DNA from: Abyssibacter sp036156195
GTDB taxonomy: Bacteria; Pseudomonadota; Gammaproteobacteria; Nevskiales; OUC007
NCBI GenBank assembly: GCA_036156195.1
Contig: JAYZUZ010000006.1
Location: 89,585 to 153,584, forward strand
Length of the DNA: 64,000 nucleotides
Direction of reading: 5' to 3'
Part shown: positions 44,419 to 53,110 of the stretch, in pieces
Layout of the letters: every line of letters starts with the position of its first letter
Position numbering within the stretch: position 1 is the stretch's first letter
The notes under the pieces: model-generated
Told to the model about the DNA's origin: nothing
The model's database searches: none
The model's input: the letters and a program-made list of their open reading frames with translations, nothing else
Position numbers and translations under genes: made by a program

Positions 44419-45039
44419 CTACAGTCCTAGATCGGCCAGCAGGTCGTCAGCTTGAGCCTGGGTTGAACCGTGGCTGTCCAGACCGGCCAGCGCAGGGCCA
44501 CCAGGCAGAGCCCGTTCGGGCTGCGCATCGGCAACATCCAGGCCGGCCAGCTCCAGCAGGTCGGCCAGGGCGTTTTCCACGCCTTTGACCAACTGAATGA
44601 CACGGCGGATCACCTGGCCGCTGAGGTCCTGGTAGGCCTGGGCTTCGGCAATGGCGGACAGGTTCTTGCGCAGACCATCCAGCGCCGTCTCGCCAGCCGC
44701 CGTGGCCAGCCCGGGCAGCTGCGCCTGCGTATCTTCGACCAGATCCAGCGTGCGGTTGGCGGCGTCCTCGGTCATTTGCATCACGTGGCTCAGCCGCTCA
44801 CAGGCATCCGGCATGTCATTGCCGGCATAGCGCACCAGCCGCTCGTCCAGCGCCAGCTGGTTCAGCGCCTTGGCCAGGTTGCGGCTCACACACTGCAACC
44901 CGTTGATAACGCGATTGGCCCGGTCCTCGTTGAGGCGGGCAACAATTTCATGAAAGTGATTGAGATCACCGGCATCCAGCGCAGCCGACAACGCGGCCAC
45001 CTCCTCGCGAAGCGCCGCGGTCGACGCGGCCCCGGTCAC
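44419..45039 (-). CDS. cheZ: Chemotaxis phosphatase CheZ
   Basis: CheZ dephosphorylates CheY-P. The 206-residue protein has the long helical hairpin with the catalytic segment AQAYQDLSGQVI, where D138 and Q142 correspond to E. coli D143 and Q147. The C-terminal QADDLLADLGL is the CheY-binding peptide. It starts with GTG overlapping the cheY stop. The short gap to cheA suggests one operon. Confidence 0.94.
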   Translation of the reverse strand: MTGAASTAALREEVAALSAALDAGDLNHFHEIVARLNEDRANRVINGLQCVSRNLAKALNQLALDERLVRYAGNDMPDACERLSHVMQMTEDAANRTLDLVEDTQAQLPGLATAAGETALDGLRKNLSAIAEAQAYQDLSGQVIRRVIQLVKGVENALADLLELAGLDVADAQPERALPGGPALAGLDSHGSTQAQADDLLADLGL

Positions 45040-45428
45040 GCGGCAGCCCGGTTGAAGATGCGGTCGAGCTTTTCCTTGAGGGTGCCCGCGTTAAACGGCT
45101 TGATGATGTAACCGTTTACGCCGGCCTTGGCCGCTTCGATGATCTGCTCGCGGGTGGATTCGGCCGTGACCATCAGCACCGGCAGCCGTGACAGCGACGG
45201 ATTACCCCGGATGGCCTTGAGCAGCTCAATGCCGGTCATGCCCGGCATGTTCCAGTCCGTCACCACGAACTCGATGCCATTGCCGTTGGCGCCCAGCGCG
45301 TTGAGGGCGCTTTGCCCGTCTTCGGCCTCCACGAAATTCGAGAACCCGAGGTCCTGCATCAGATTCTTGACGATACGGCGCATGGTCGGGAAATCGTCGA
45401 CCACCAGCACCTTCATGTTTGTGTCCAT
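45036..45428 (-). CDS. cheY: Chemotaxis response regulator CheY
   Basis: CheY-P binds FliM and changes flagellar rotation. The 130-residue receiver shows the acidic pair in VLVVDDFPTMRRIVKNL, the acceptor Asp in FVVTDWNMPGMTG, Thr in MVTAEST and Lys in YIIKPFN, with high similarity to motor CheYs. It lies between fliA and cheZ, as in Pseudomonas. Confidence 0.97.
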   Translation of the reverse strand: MDTNMKVLVVDDFPTMRRIVKNLMQDLGFSNFVEAEDGQSALNALGANGNGIEFVVTDWNMPGMTGIELLKAIRGNPSLSRLPVLMVTAESTREQIIEAAKAGVNGYIIKPFNAGTLKEKLDRIFNRAAA

Positions 45429-45455
45429 CTTGCTACTCCTGACAACCCGTCTGCA

Positions 45456-46190
45456 TTACTTGCCCCGATCCAGCCAGTCGCCCAGACGCGCCCGCAGGCG
45501 AACCATGGCCTGCCCGTGAATCTGGCAAACCCGCGATTCGCTCACACCCAGCACGGCACCGATTTCGCGCAGGTTCATGGCCTCGTCGTAGTACAGCGAC
45601 ATCACCAACTGCTCCCGTTCCGGCAGCTTGGTAATGGCATCGGCCAGATCGCGCTGAAATTGAGCCTGTTGCAGCACTTCGGTGGGCTGGGCATCGTTCG
45701 AAGCCACTTCGCGCATGTGCGCGTCGTCCTCGGAGTCCACCGGTGTCAGGCTGAGCAGCTGGCATTGCGAGGCATCCAGCGTGATGTGCCGGTACTCCTC
45801 CAGAGTGATATCCAGATGCTCGGCCACCTGCTGTTCGCTGGCCTCGCGCCCGGTGGTCTGTTCGATCTCCTGAATGGCACGGGTGACATCACGCATCTTG
45901 CGATGCACGGATCTCGGCGCCCAATCACCCCGGCGCAGCTCGTCGATCATGGCACCGCGGATACGGATGCCGGCAAAGGTCTCGAAGGACGCACCCTGGG
46001 TGGCATCAAACGAGGCCGCCGCCTCCAGCAGGCCGATCATCCCGGACTGGATGAGGTCATCCAGTTCCACCGAGTCCGGTAGCCGCGCCGACAAATGCAG
46101 GGCGATCTTGCGGACCAGGCCGGCGTGCTGGCCGACCAGATCCTGGGACCCGGCCCGTTCGTAGCTGGCGTAGGAAGCCGCGGCGTTCAT
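45456..46190 (-). CDS. fliA: Flagellar sigma factor FliA (sigma-28)
   Basis: FliA directs late flagellar and chemotaxis gene transcription. The 244-residue sigma factor has region 2 (ELDDLIQSGMIGLLEAAASF, FETFAGIRIRGAMIDELR), region 3 and region 4 with the helix-turn-helix NLREIGAVLGVSESRVCQIH. Its start overlaps the flhG stop. Candidate FliA promoters lie before motC and before the 28.4-kb receptor gene. Confidence 0.96.
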   Translation of the reverse strand: MNAAASYASYERAGSQDLVGQHAGLVRKIALHLSARLPDSVELDDLIQSGMIGLLEAAASFDATQGASFETFAGIRIRGAMIDELRRGDWAPRSVHRKMRDVTRAIQEIEQTTGREASEQQVAEHLDITLEEYRHITLDASQCQLLSLTPVDSEDDAHMREVASNDAQPTEVLQQAQFQRDLADAITKLPEREQLVMSLYYDEAMNLREIGAVLGVSESRVCQIHGQAMVRLRARLGDWLDRGK

Positions 46191-47083
46191 GCGGTCATCG
46201 CCATGTCAGCCCCCGGGCCGACCAGACGTTCCACGAAGAATTCGATATGGCCCCGCGCACCGCGCTGCGGAGCAATCTCCAGCAGCTTGGACGCGATCTG
46301 CCGGAACGCCTGAGCCGACGGCGCACCGGGGTAGGCATCGACCACCGGTCGCTGCTGCCGGGCGCTGCGCACAATCTTGTCGTCCTCGGGCACGTGGCCG
46401 AGGTAGTTCAGTGTCACGTCCAGAAACCGGTCGGCAACGCGGCAGAGGTTGTCGTACACCTCGCGGCCCTCACCAGGGGTTTTGACGCGGTTCGCAATGA
46501 GCTGCATGCGGGGAATGCCGCAATCGCGCGACAGCACCTTGATCAGCGCATAGGCATCTGTGAGCGAGGCCGGATCGTTGCAGACCACGACCAGCACTTC
46601 CTGCGAGGCCTGGCAAAAGGTCTGCACGCTGTTCGACAGTCCGGCCGCCGTATCGACCAACATCACGTCGATGGGGTCAGTCAGACCACTAAAGGCCCCG
46701 ATCAGGCCCACGTGTTCGCTGCGGGTCAGCTCCGACATGCGTCGCCGGCCCGATGACGCCGGCACAATCTTGAGCCCGTTGGGCCCTTCGATAATGGTGT
46801 CGGCCAGCGTGCACTTACCTTCCAGCACATGGGACAGGTTGGCCGATGGCTGCAGGCCCAGTAGCACGTCCACGTTCGCCAGACCCAGGTCGGCGTCCAG
46901 CAACATGGTGCGGCGCTGGGCCTCGAGCATGGCCATGCCCAGATTCACGGCAATCGTGCTCTTGCCCACGCCGCCCTTGCCGCTGGCCACCGCGAACACA
47001 CGGGGCCCGTTGGCGGCTGGCTTGGTGGCCAGGCCAGCGGCCTGTGTGCGCTGGACGGCTTTCGAGGAATCAAGCAACGGCAT
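46187..47083 (-). CDS. flhG: Flagellum number regulator FlhG (FleN), MinD-like ATPase
   Basis: FlhG limits the number of polar flagella, partly by restraining FlhF and the master regulator. The 298-residue ATPase has the deviant Walker A motif in VASGKGGVGKSTIAVNL, the switch LLDADLGLANVDVLLGL and VMLVDTAAGL. The chosen start MPLLDSSKAV overlaps flhF by 14 bases; earlier in-frame codons would overlap more. The FlhF-FlhG pair marks polar flagellation. Confidence 0.95.
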   Translation of the reverse strand: MPLLDSSKAVQRTQAAGLATKPAANGPRVFAVASGKGGVGKSTIAVNLGMAMLEAQRRTMLLDADLGLANVDVLLGLQPSANLSHVLEGKCTLADTIIEGPNGLKIVPASSGRRRMSELTRSEHVGLIGAFSGLTDPIDVMLVDTAAGLSNSVQTFCQASQEVLVVVCNDPASLTDAYALIKVLSRDCGIPRMQLIANRVKTPGEGREVYDNLCRVADRFLDVTLNYLGHVPEDDKIVRSARQQRPVVDAYPGAPSAQAFRQIASKLLEIAPQRGARGHIEFFVERLVGPGADMAMTA

Positions 47084-48434
47084 TGGCGGCCTCCCGGTCG
47101 TAATCGCCTGGCGATGTCTGTGCATCGCGTGACTGCATGGAATGTGCGCGGGCCGCCTGGACCGCCCGCTTGATTAAGGTTTCTGGACGTTCGCGGTGCA
47201 GGTCTTCCGGCACCGCCTGACCATCGGTGACATAGGCCACGGGCAACCGCGCCCGGGTCACCGAGGACAGCACCGCGCCGTGACGCGAAGACTCGTCCAA
47301 CTTGGTGATGACGCAGCCCACCGGGCGCGCCGCCTGAAAGGCCTGAATGGCGCTCGCCTGGTCTTCCGGCTGGGTGGTCGCAGCCAGCACCAGCAGCGTG
47401 CGAACGCGCCCGCCATCCACGCCGAACTGCTGGAGCCGCGTGGCCAGTTGCTGATCCGATGGGCTCATCCCGGCGGTGTCGATCAGCACCATGCGCTTAC
47501 TCGTCAGACGGGCCAGCACCTGCTGCAACCCCTCGACGCCCGTGGCCGAGAGCACCGGCACGCCGAGCAGACGGCCGTAGGTCGCCAGCTGCTCCTGCGC
47601 CCCGATGCGGAAGTCATCCGTGGTCACCAGCGCCAGCCCATCGGTGCCGTACCGGGCGACATAGCGCGCGGCCAGCTTGGCCAGCGTGGTGGTCTTGCCG
47701 ACACCGGTGGGACCGACCAGCGCAATCGCGCCCGGCGCATCCAGCAGATCGGCCGGTAAGGACTGCATCTGACTGACAATCGTGCGCAGCGCTGCGTAGG
47801 TCGCCGTGGGGCGCACGGCATCGGCCGGCAAGGTGCGAACCGCAGCGGCGGTCAGCGTGTGTTCAAAGCCCATGCGTTCCAGCTGCTGGGCCACATGCGC
47901 ATGTTCAAGATTGCGAAACTCCCAGGCCCCCCGAGCAATTTGCCCCATCTCGCTCTGGATGGTGTTGCGCAGACTCAGCAACTCACGCTCCAGCCGTTCG
48001 ATGTGCGGATCCTGCGCCCAGATGATGTCGGCACGCGGCGCGCGTGGCGGCTCGGCGGCAGGCGCCTGCGCCTGTGCTGTAGTGGCCTGCGGCGAGGCCT
48101 CCGCGGCCTGCGTCGCCTGGGTGAATGGATTGACATCCGGGCGCCGGTCGGCGGGCTCCGCCGGACCGGCAGCGCTGGCAACAGGGGCTGCCGGGGTCTG
48201 CGCGGCGGTGTCTGCAGCGGGCGCCGTTGTGCCGACCTCAGCCTGCTCCGCTTCGCCGGAATCCCGGCGCAGCGCCTGCTGGACCAGCGCAGCGTCGTAA
48301 TCCAGTGCAGCGACCACCTCGATCTGATCACCAATGCGCCGACTGGACAGAATCACCGCATCCGGGCCCTGCTCCTCCCGCACCATGCGGAATGCCGCCC
48401 GCATGTCCCGGGCCAAGAATCGTTTGATCTTCAT
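47070..48434 (-). CDS. flhF: Flagellar biosynthesis GTPase FlhF
   Basis: FlhF is an SRP-type GTPase that marks the cell pole for flagellum assembly. The 454-residue protein begins MKIKRFLARDMRAAFRMVR (B domain), has an Ala/Pro/Gln-rich linker (about 75-150), then the N and G domains with GPTGVGKTTTLAKLA, TDDFRIGAQEQL and LIDTAGMS. The frame extends 19 codons further upstream, but the family start is clear. It precedes flhG. Confidence 0.95.
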   Translation of the reverse strand: MKIKRFLARDMRAAFRMVREEQGPDAVILSSRRIGDQIEVVAALDYDAALVQQALRRDSGEAEQAEVGTTAPAADTAAQTPAAPVASAAGPAEPADRRPDVNPFTQATQAAEASPQATTAQAQAPAAEPPRAPRADIIWAQDPHIERLERELLSLRNTIQSEMGQIARGAWEFRNLEHAHVAQQLERMGFEHTLTAAAVRTLPADAVRPTATYAALRTIVSQMQSLPADLLDAPGAIALVGPTGVGKTTTLAKLAARYVARYGTDGLALVTTDDFRIGAQEQLATYGRLLGVPVLSATGVEGLQQVLARLTSKRMVLIDTAGMSPSDQQLATRLQQFGVDGGRVRTLLVLAATTQPEDQASAIQAFQAARPVGCVITKLDESSRHGAVLSSVTRARLPVAYVTDGQAVPEDLHRERPETLIKRAVQAARAHSMQSRDAQTSPGDYDREAANAVA

Positions 48435-48471
48435 ATCAGGATTTGCTCCCACGTATCCGGGCCGGGGCGAC

Positions 48472-50562
48472 TCAGGCGCCCACCGAGCCAACCAGCTTGA
48501 GCTGCTTGCCCTGCGGCACTTCGTTGTAGGCCAACACGTTCAAACCGGGGGCGGCGTAGCGCAGAAAACGCGCCAGCGATGATCGAATCGCCTGCGGAAC
48601 CAGCAGCACGGGCGTCTGGCCCTGGCCCTGCTGGCGTTCTACCCATTCGGCGATTGACTGATGCATGCGTTCGGCGAGTCCCGGTTCGATGGCGGTGGCG
48701 TCTTGCTGCATGGACTCCTGCAGGAGCTGTTCCAGCGGCTGAGCCAGCGTCAAAACCGGGAGTTCTGGCTCCAAACCATTGATTTGCTGAACGATTTGCT
48801 GACCGAGCGCAACACGCACATGGGCCGTCAGAATGTCGGGATCCTGACTCTGACGGGCCTGCTCCGCCAAGGATTCGGCGATTTGCTTGAAGGAGCGGAT
48901 GGCAATCCCCTCCTCCAGCAGGTTCTGCAGCACCTTCACGACGACGGTGAGCGGCAACAGCTTGGGAACGAGGTCCTCGACCAATCGCGGCGACGAGCTG
49001 GACAGGTTCTCCAACAGGTTCTGCACTTCGTCGTGGCCCAGCAGCTCGTGGGCACGGCTGTGGATGATGTGCCCGATATGCGTGGCCACCACCGTGCCGG
49101 GGTCAACCACGGTCCAGCCCTTGGACAAGGCATCGGTGCGCACGCCCTGCTCGATCCAGACCGCCTCCAGACCAAAGGCCGGGTCACGCCCTTTGATGCC
49201 CTCGACCTGCCCGAATACCTGCCCGGGATTCAGAGCCATCAGCCGGTCGGCATGGATGGACTCTTCCGACACCGGCACGCCGTTCACGCACAGGCGGTAG
49301 CCATTGGGCGGCAGTTCCAGGTTGTCGCGGATGTGCACGGCCGGCACCAGAAAACCCAGCTCGTGCGTGGATTTTTTGCGCACGCCGCGAATCCGGCGCA
49401 CCAGCTCCCCGCCCTGGCGGATATCCACCAGCGGAATCAGCCGGTAGCCCACTTCCAGGCTGAGTGCATCGGTGGGCCGCACATCGTCCCAGCTGACCTC
49501 GGCATCTTCCGGCGCCTCATCGGCATCGGGCTGCTCGGCCTCCACCCGCGCGGGTGCCTTGGCCCGCTGGTGCATCCACCAGGCCAGACCTCCGGCGGCC
49601 GCCCCCAGCGTCAGAAACACCAGATTGGGCATGCCGGGGATCAGCCCGCAAGTCGTCAGAATGGTGGCGGTCACGATCAGCGTCTGCGGCTTGGCAAACA
49701 CCTGCGCCGTGACCTGGTTGCCCATGGACTCGGCCCGCGACATGCGCGTGACCAGCATGGCCACGGCCGTGGCCAGCAGCAGGCTGGGCAACTGGGCCAC
49801 AAGACCGTCGCCGATGGTGAGCAGGGTGTAGTTCTGCATGGCCGTCGACAGGTCCAGGCCATGCTGCATCATGCCGATGCCCAGCCCGCCGACCAGATTG
49901 ATCAGCAGAATCAGTACACCGGCCAGCGCATCACCGCGCACGAACTTGCTGGCACCATCCATGGAGCCGTAGAAGTCGGCCTCTTCGCGGACCTCCTCAC
50001 GGCGGGCGACGGCTTCTTCACGTGTCAGCAGGCCGGCGTTGAGATCGGCATCAATGGCCATCTGCTTGCCGGGCATGGAATCCAGGGTGAACCGGGCACT
50101 CACTTCGGAGATCCGTTCCGCGCCTTTGGTCACCACCACGAAATTGATGATCGTGAGAATGACGAACACCACGATCCCGACGGCGTAGTTGCCGCCGATG
50201 ACGAAATTGCCAAAGGCCTCGATCACGTTGCCGGCGGCGCCCGGCCCCTCGTGCCCGTTCAGCAGTACGACGCGGGTACTGGCCACGTTGAGCGCCAGTC
50301 GCAGCAGCGTGACCACCAGCAGAATCGACGGAAAAACGCTGAAATCCAGCGGCCGCATCACGTAGATGACGGCCAGCAGAATGCAAATCGACAAGGCGAT
50401 GTTGAAGGTAAACAACCCGTCCAGCGCGATGGGCGCCAGCGGCACCACCATCATCGCCAGCATCATCATCACCATCAGCGGCACCGCCAGGCCGTTTTTG
50501 ACGGCATGGACCAGTGGCGCCACGGCGGGCGGTAAAGCCAGTGATTTGCTTGTGTCACTCAT
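48472..50562 (-). CDS. flhA: Flagellar export apparatus protein FlhA
   Basis: FlhA is the large membrane subunit of the flagellar type III export gate. The 696-residue protein has eight membrane helices in its first half, the cytoplasmic FHIPEP-type loop (PSILLVVTLLRLALNVASTR, KGAERISEVSARFTLDSMPGKQ) and a C-terminal cytoplasmic domain that docks substrates. It lies three bases after flhB and about 37 bases before flhF. Confidence 0.97.
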   Translation of the reverse strand: MSDTSKSLALPPAVAPLVHAVKNGLAVPLMVMMMLAMMVVPLAPIALDGLFTFNIALSICILLAVIYVMRPLDFSVFPSILLVVTLLRLALNVASTRVVLLNGHEGPGAAGNVIEAFGNFVIGGNYAVGIVVFVILTIINFVVVTKGAERISEVSARFTLDSMPGKQMAIDADLNAGLLTREEAVARREEVREEADFYGSMDGASKFVRGDALAGVLILLINLVGGLGIGMMQHGLDLSTAMQNYTLLTIGDGLVAQLPSLLLATAVAMLVTRMSRAESMGNQVTAQVFAKPQTLIVTATILTTCGLIPGMPNLVFLTLGAAAGGLAWWMHQRAKAPARVEAEQPDADEAPEDAEVSWDDVRPTDALSLEVGYRLIPLVDIRQGGELVRRIRGVRKKSTHELGFLVPAVHIRDNLELPPNGYRLCVNGVPVSEESIHADRLMALNPGQVFGQVEGIKGRDPAFGLEAVWIEQGVRTDALSKGWTVVDPGTVVATHIGHIIHSRAHELLGHDEVQNLLENLSSSSPRLVEDLVPKLLPLTVVVKVLQNLLEEGIAIRSFKQIAESLAEQARQSQDPDILTAHVRVALGQQIVQQINGLEPELPVLTLAQPLEQLLQESMQQDATAIEPGLAERMHQSIAEWVERQQGQGQTPVLLVPQAIRSSLARFLRYAAPGLNVLAYNEVPQGKQLKLVGSVGA

Positions 50563-50565
50563 GCG

Positions 50566-51672
50566 TTAGTCCCGTACACCCAGATCAGGCAGTTCCGGCA
50601 TGGGCCCTGAGTGCCAGGCCTCCAGCTGACGGATGTATGTCAGCACCTGGGCCACGGCGCGGTAGAGCGTGCTCGGGATCTCGCACTCGAGATCAACCGT
50701 GCGATACAAGACCCGGGCCAGCGGCGGGGCCTCGACAATGGGCACGCGGTTTTCCTTGCCCAGCTTGCGGATCACCGCGGCGATGTGGTCCACACCCTTG
50801 GCCACCACACGCGGCGCGTGGTCGCTGCCGCTGTCGTACTTAAGCGCTACGGCGAAATGCGTGGGGTTGGTGACGATGACATCGGCCTCCGGCACGGCCT
50901 CCATCATCCGGCCCCGAGCGGCGGCCTGTTGCAGCTCGCGAATGCGGCCTTTGACCTCGGGCCGGCCTTCGGTTTCCTTCAACTCGTCGCGGACTTCCTG
51001 CCGTGTCATCTTCAATTGCTTGGCGTGGTTGAACACCTGAAACGGCGCATCCACCATCGCAATCAGAAACAGGCCAATGCACAGCGGAATCAGCACGAAG
51101 ATCGCGGACTGCATGCCGCCTGCAATCGCGTTATTGACGGGCTGGACCGCCAGCGCCAATAACTCGTCGGTTTCGCCCTTGAGGTAGAGCACCGCAATCC
51201 CGCCCAGCACCGCCGTCTTGGCCAGGGCCTTGCCCAGCTCCATAAGCGCGTTGAGGGAGAACAGCCGGCCCATGCCCTTGATCGGGTTCAGCCGCGACAC
51301 ATCAGGGATCAGCGCCTGCCCGCTTAACGACCAGCCGCCCAGCAGAATCGGCCCGGCAAACGCCGCCACCATGCAAATCGCCAGAAACGGGGCGATGATC
51401 CAGTGGGCATCCACCCAAGCTGACGACAACGCATCAAACATCGGGCGGCTGTGGATAGCCTGCGCATCCAGACTGAGCAGCCCCTGCATCCAGGCCGAAA
51501 ACCGCTGCGCCGTCCAACCGCCCAGCGTCAAGATTCCGATGCCGGCCGACCCCACCACCACCAGAGTCGTCAATTCCTTGGAGCGGGCAATCTGACCTTT
51601 CTTACGGGCGTCCCTAAGCCGTTTGGGGGTCGCCTTTTCGGTCTTCTCCTGGGAACTGCTGTTCTCTGCCAT
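50566..51672 (-). CDS. flhB: Flagellar export switch protein FlhB
   Basis: FlhB switches the export gate from rod/hook to filament substrates. The 368-residue protein has a basic N-terminus (EKTEKATPKRLRDARKKGQ), four membrane helices and the cytoplasmic domain with the autocleavage site NPTH (in VTNPTHFAVALKYD). The frame opens 25 codons earlier, but MAENSSSQEKTEKATP is the family start. In related genomes flhB follows fliR directly; here about 7 kb intervene and a separate promoter region lies upstream. Confidence 0.97.
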   Translation of the reverse strand: MAENSSSQEKTEKATPKRLRDARKKGQIARSKELTTLVVVGSAGIGILTLGGWTAQRFSAWMQGLLSLDAQAIHSRPMFDALSSAWVDAHWIIAPFLAICMVAAFAGPILLGGWSLSGQALIPDVSRLNPIKGMGRLFSLNALMELGKALAKTAVLGGIAVLYLKGETDELLALAVQPVNNAIAGGMQSAIFVLIPLCIGLFLIAMVDAPFQVFNHAKQLKMTRQEVRDELKETEGRPEVKGRIRELQQAAARGRMMEAVPEADVIVTNPTHFAVALKYDSGSDHAPRVVAKGVDHIAAVIRKLGKENRVPIVEAPPLARVLYRTVDLECEIPSTLYRAVAQVLTYIRQLEAWHSGPMPELPDLGVRD

Positions 51673-52005
51673 CGGGGTTTGCCTGCGGGGTTGCTGACCT
51701 GCGCACTGCGCAATCAGCCCCCTCCTGCAAGCGGCGGACCCGAGCAAATGGCGGACATCGCCCGCTTGGGCGACAAAAACCCGTCAGTGGCTGGCCACTA
51801 AAGCCAATCAGCAGGCAACGCCTCCGGGCCCCACTACGGAGTCTTACAAGCGATTCGTACGACCTGGAGTCGTGGGTGAGGCGCCTACTGTCAGGGCCTC
51901 AAGACCCCAGCCACCGGCCGAACAGCCGGCCGCAGCCACACCACGACCGCCTCGAGTAAACGGTCGTGAACAGATTGGTTACGGGAGGACTCCGCGGGGA
52001 TGTGG
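51673..52005. other. Intergenic region upstream of flhB
   Basis: No convincing gene is present. It holds a sigma-54-like element for flhB near 51,726-51,741 and an 8-bp inverted repeat (CACGACCG at 51,942, CGGTCGTG at 51,961). Read on the minus strand, the sequence ending there (AACCAATCTGTTCACGACCG) resembles the first half and central stem of an attC site, but the second half is not found. Confidence 0.5.
51726..51741 (-). promoter_or_regulatory. Candidate sigma-54 promoter of the flhB operon
   Basis: The minus strand reads GGGTCCGCCGCTTGCA. It has the invariant GG-N10-GC spacing and a perfect TTGCA -12 element, but the -24 element deviates from TGGCAC. It is about 54 bases upstream of flhB. 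RpoN/FleQ control of flhB-flhA genes is known for polar flagella; this site is a prediction. Confidence 0.5.
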
Positions 52006-52491
52006 TCACGCCCCATGGCTTGGCGCATCGACAGGCTTGTGGGCTTCCGGCAAGTCAGCCATGTCAGCGCCTTTCTTCCTCATAGCCACCTTGCAGAAGG
52101 TGTTACCCGGCGTAGCCTGCGATGACAGAACCACAAATTGACCACCCGCTTTTTCCACCACCTTCCGATCAAACTGCATCATGCGGTGGCACGCATGCAC
52201 GTCGCCTGTGCCGCGCAGTGGACACGGCGTATGAATTTCTGCGTAAACCGTTGTCTCTGTGACGTCCTTGATCGGCACCTGCTTCGATGAAGGAAACCCC
52301 CGCTGCCACTGCTTGCCAAGATCGTCTAGATCCTTCGCTTTTCGAATGCCCTTTGAGTTGATCGTGGTCTTCGCGAGCACATTCATGAACCACTCGGTTA
52401 CCGCATTCAGCGACTCTCGGCGCGCCATCCATGCCGACGCTGCCAGCACCGACTGCACGGACTGGCGGATGAGGGTGTTCTTGAGCTTCAT
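52006..52491 (-). CDS. Hypothetical protein in the cassette-like region
   Basis: The 161-residue protein is not recognised. It has a basic N-terminus, a tryptophan/phenylalanine patch (VTEWFMNVL) and a C-terminal half with four cysteine/histidine positions (TPCPLRGTG, HACHRMMQFD, GNTFCKVAMRKK). This arrangement faintly recalls ATC hydrolase-like proteins, but not enough to assign it. The ATG lies 15 bases after an attC-like half site, the position expected for a cassette gene. Orientation matches the other cassettes. Confidence 0.6.
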   Translation of the reverse strand: MKLKNTLIRQSVQSVLAASAWMARRESLNAVTEWFMNVLAKTTINSKGIRKAKDLDDLGKQWQRGFPSSKQVPIKDVTETTVYAEIHTPCPLRGTGDVHACHRMMQFDRKVVEKAGGQFVVLSSQATPGNTFCKVAMRKKGADMADLPEAHKPVDAPSHGA

Positions 52492-52505
52492 GAGTCTCTT
52501 TGGGT

Positions 52506-52530
52506 ACCTGACGTTTGAATTGAACCGTCA
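52506..52530 (-). other. attC-like half site
   Basis: The plus strand reads ACCTGACGTTTGAATTGAAC and onward. On the minus strand this is the L'-R' half of an attC (GTTCAATTCAAACGTCAGGT; compare the common TTAACTCAAGCGTTAG end). The matching R''-L'' half is not found, so the site is degenerate or truncated. Confidence 0.45.
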
Positions 52531-52573
52531 CACGACAACATGGCACAGACCAATGATCTGCCGGCCTTCCGAA

Positions 52574-52717
52574 TCACGAAGCGACTATCTCATACGTACT
52601 GATGAAGGTGATGAACGCGAAGGGAATAATTGCTAGAACGCGAAGAAAAAGCACCTTTCGCACCGAAGCCATATCAACCCCTGCCGCTTTGAGCTGCTTG
52701 TGGTCCCACGAGGTCAT
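52574..52717 (-). pseudogene. Truncated small membrane protein fragment
   Basis: An open frame encodes a C-terminal piece of about 47 residues with a polar segment (SWDHKQLKAAGVDMASVRK) and one membrane helix (RVLAIIPFAFITFISTY). Upstream the frame runs on the opposite strand through the IS110-family remnant, so the original 5' part seems lost at about 52,716. It is probably the end of a cassette-borne membrane protein cut by the insertion sequence. The call is tentative. Confidence 0.45.
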
Positions 52718-53048
52718 GACCAAGAAGCAAAGTGTGCTGGCCAACACCCTGCTCAGCGACTGACCAGAGCTTGGCCAGCTGAACCGAAAGGAGATTACCG
52801 ACCTTGTCGGTGTGGCACCCATGAACGAGGGCAGCGGCAACTACACGGGCAAACGCCGAATCCGAGCGGGCCGCTCACGAATCCGGATCGTGCTATTCAT
52901 GGCGATCATGTCTGCCACGCAGAGCAATCCCAAACTCCGAGCCCAGTATCAGCGGCTGTTGGCGGCCGGAAAGCCACCAAAAGTTGCCATGGTCGCCTGC
53001 ATGCAAAAGCTCATCACGATTCTCAATGTGATGATAAAAACCGAGTAG
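52716..53048 (+). pseudogene. IS110-family transposase, 3' remnant
   Basis: The frame encodes the C-terminal ~110 residues of an IS110/IS1111-type transposase: SVLANTLLSD, an in-frame TGA at 52761-52763, then PELGQLNRKEITDLVGVAPM, KRRIRAGRSRIRIVLFMA, LLAAGKPPKVAMVACMQKL and the end ITILNVMIKTE. The 5' two-thirds with the DEDD catalytic residues is absent, and the internal stop shows decay. IS1111-group elements are known to target attC sites; this remnant ends about 35 bases from a broken attC. Confidence 0.88.
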
Positions 53049-53081
53049 CATTGGAATCCGGATTTGGCCTGAATTTAATGA

Positions 53082-53107
53082 CTTCCGACCATAGTCACTT
53101 GTTAGCC
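53082..53107 (-). other. Interrupted attC half site of cassette B
   Basis: The minus strand reads GGCTAACAAGTGACTATGGT from 53107. GGCTAAC is the R'' heptamer and is the exact complement of the GTTAGCC that opens cassette B at 54012. The L'-R' half is missing where the IS110-family remnant begins. It lies just downstream of the cassette B gene stop, as expected for that cassette's attC. Confidence 0.7.
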
Positions 53108-53110
53108 CTT

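Noticed and set aside
48661..50535. 624-codon open frame antisense to flhA
   Set aside because: The product is His/Gln/Gly-rich with no recognisable domain and exists only as the complement of a strongly conserved gene.
52574..52840. 88-codon minus-strand frame as one intact gene
   Set aside because: Its first ~41 codons are the complement of the IS110-family transposase remnant, so only the last ~47 codons look like original protein sequence.
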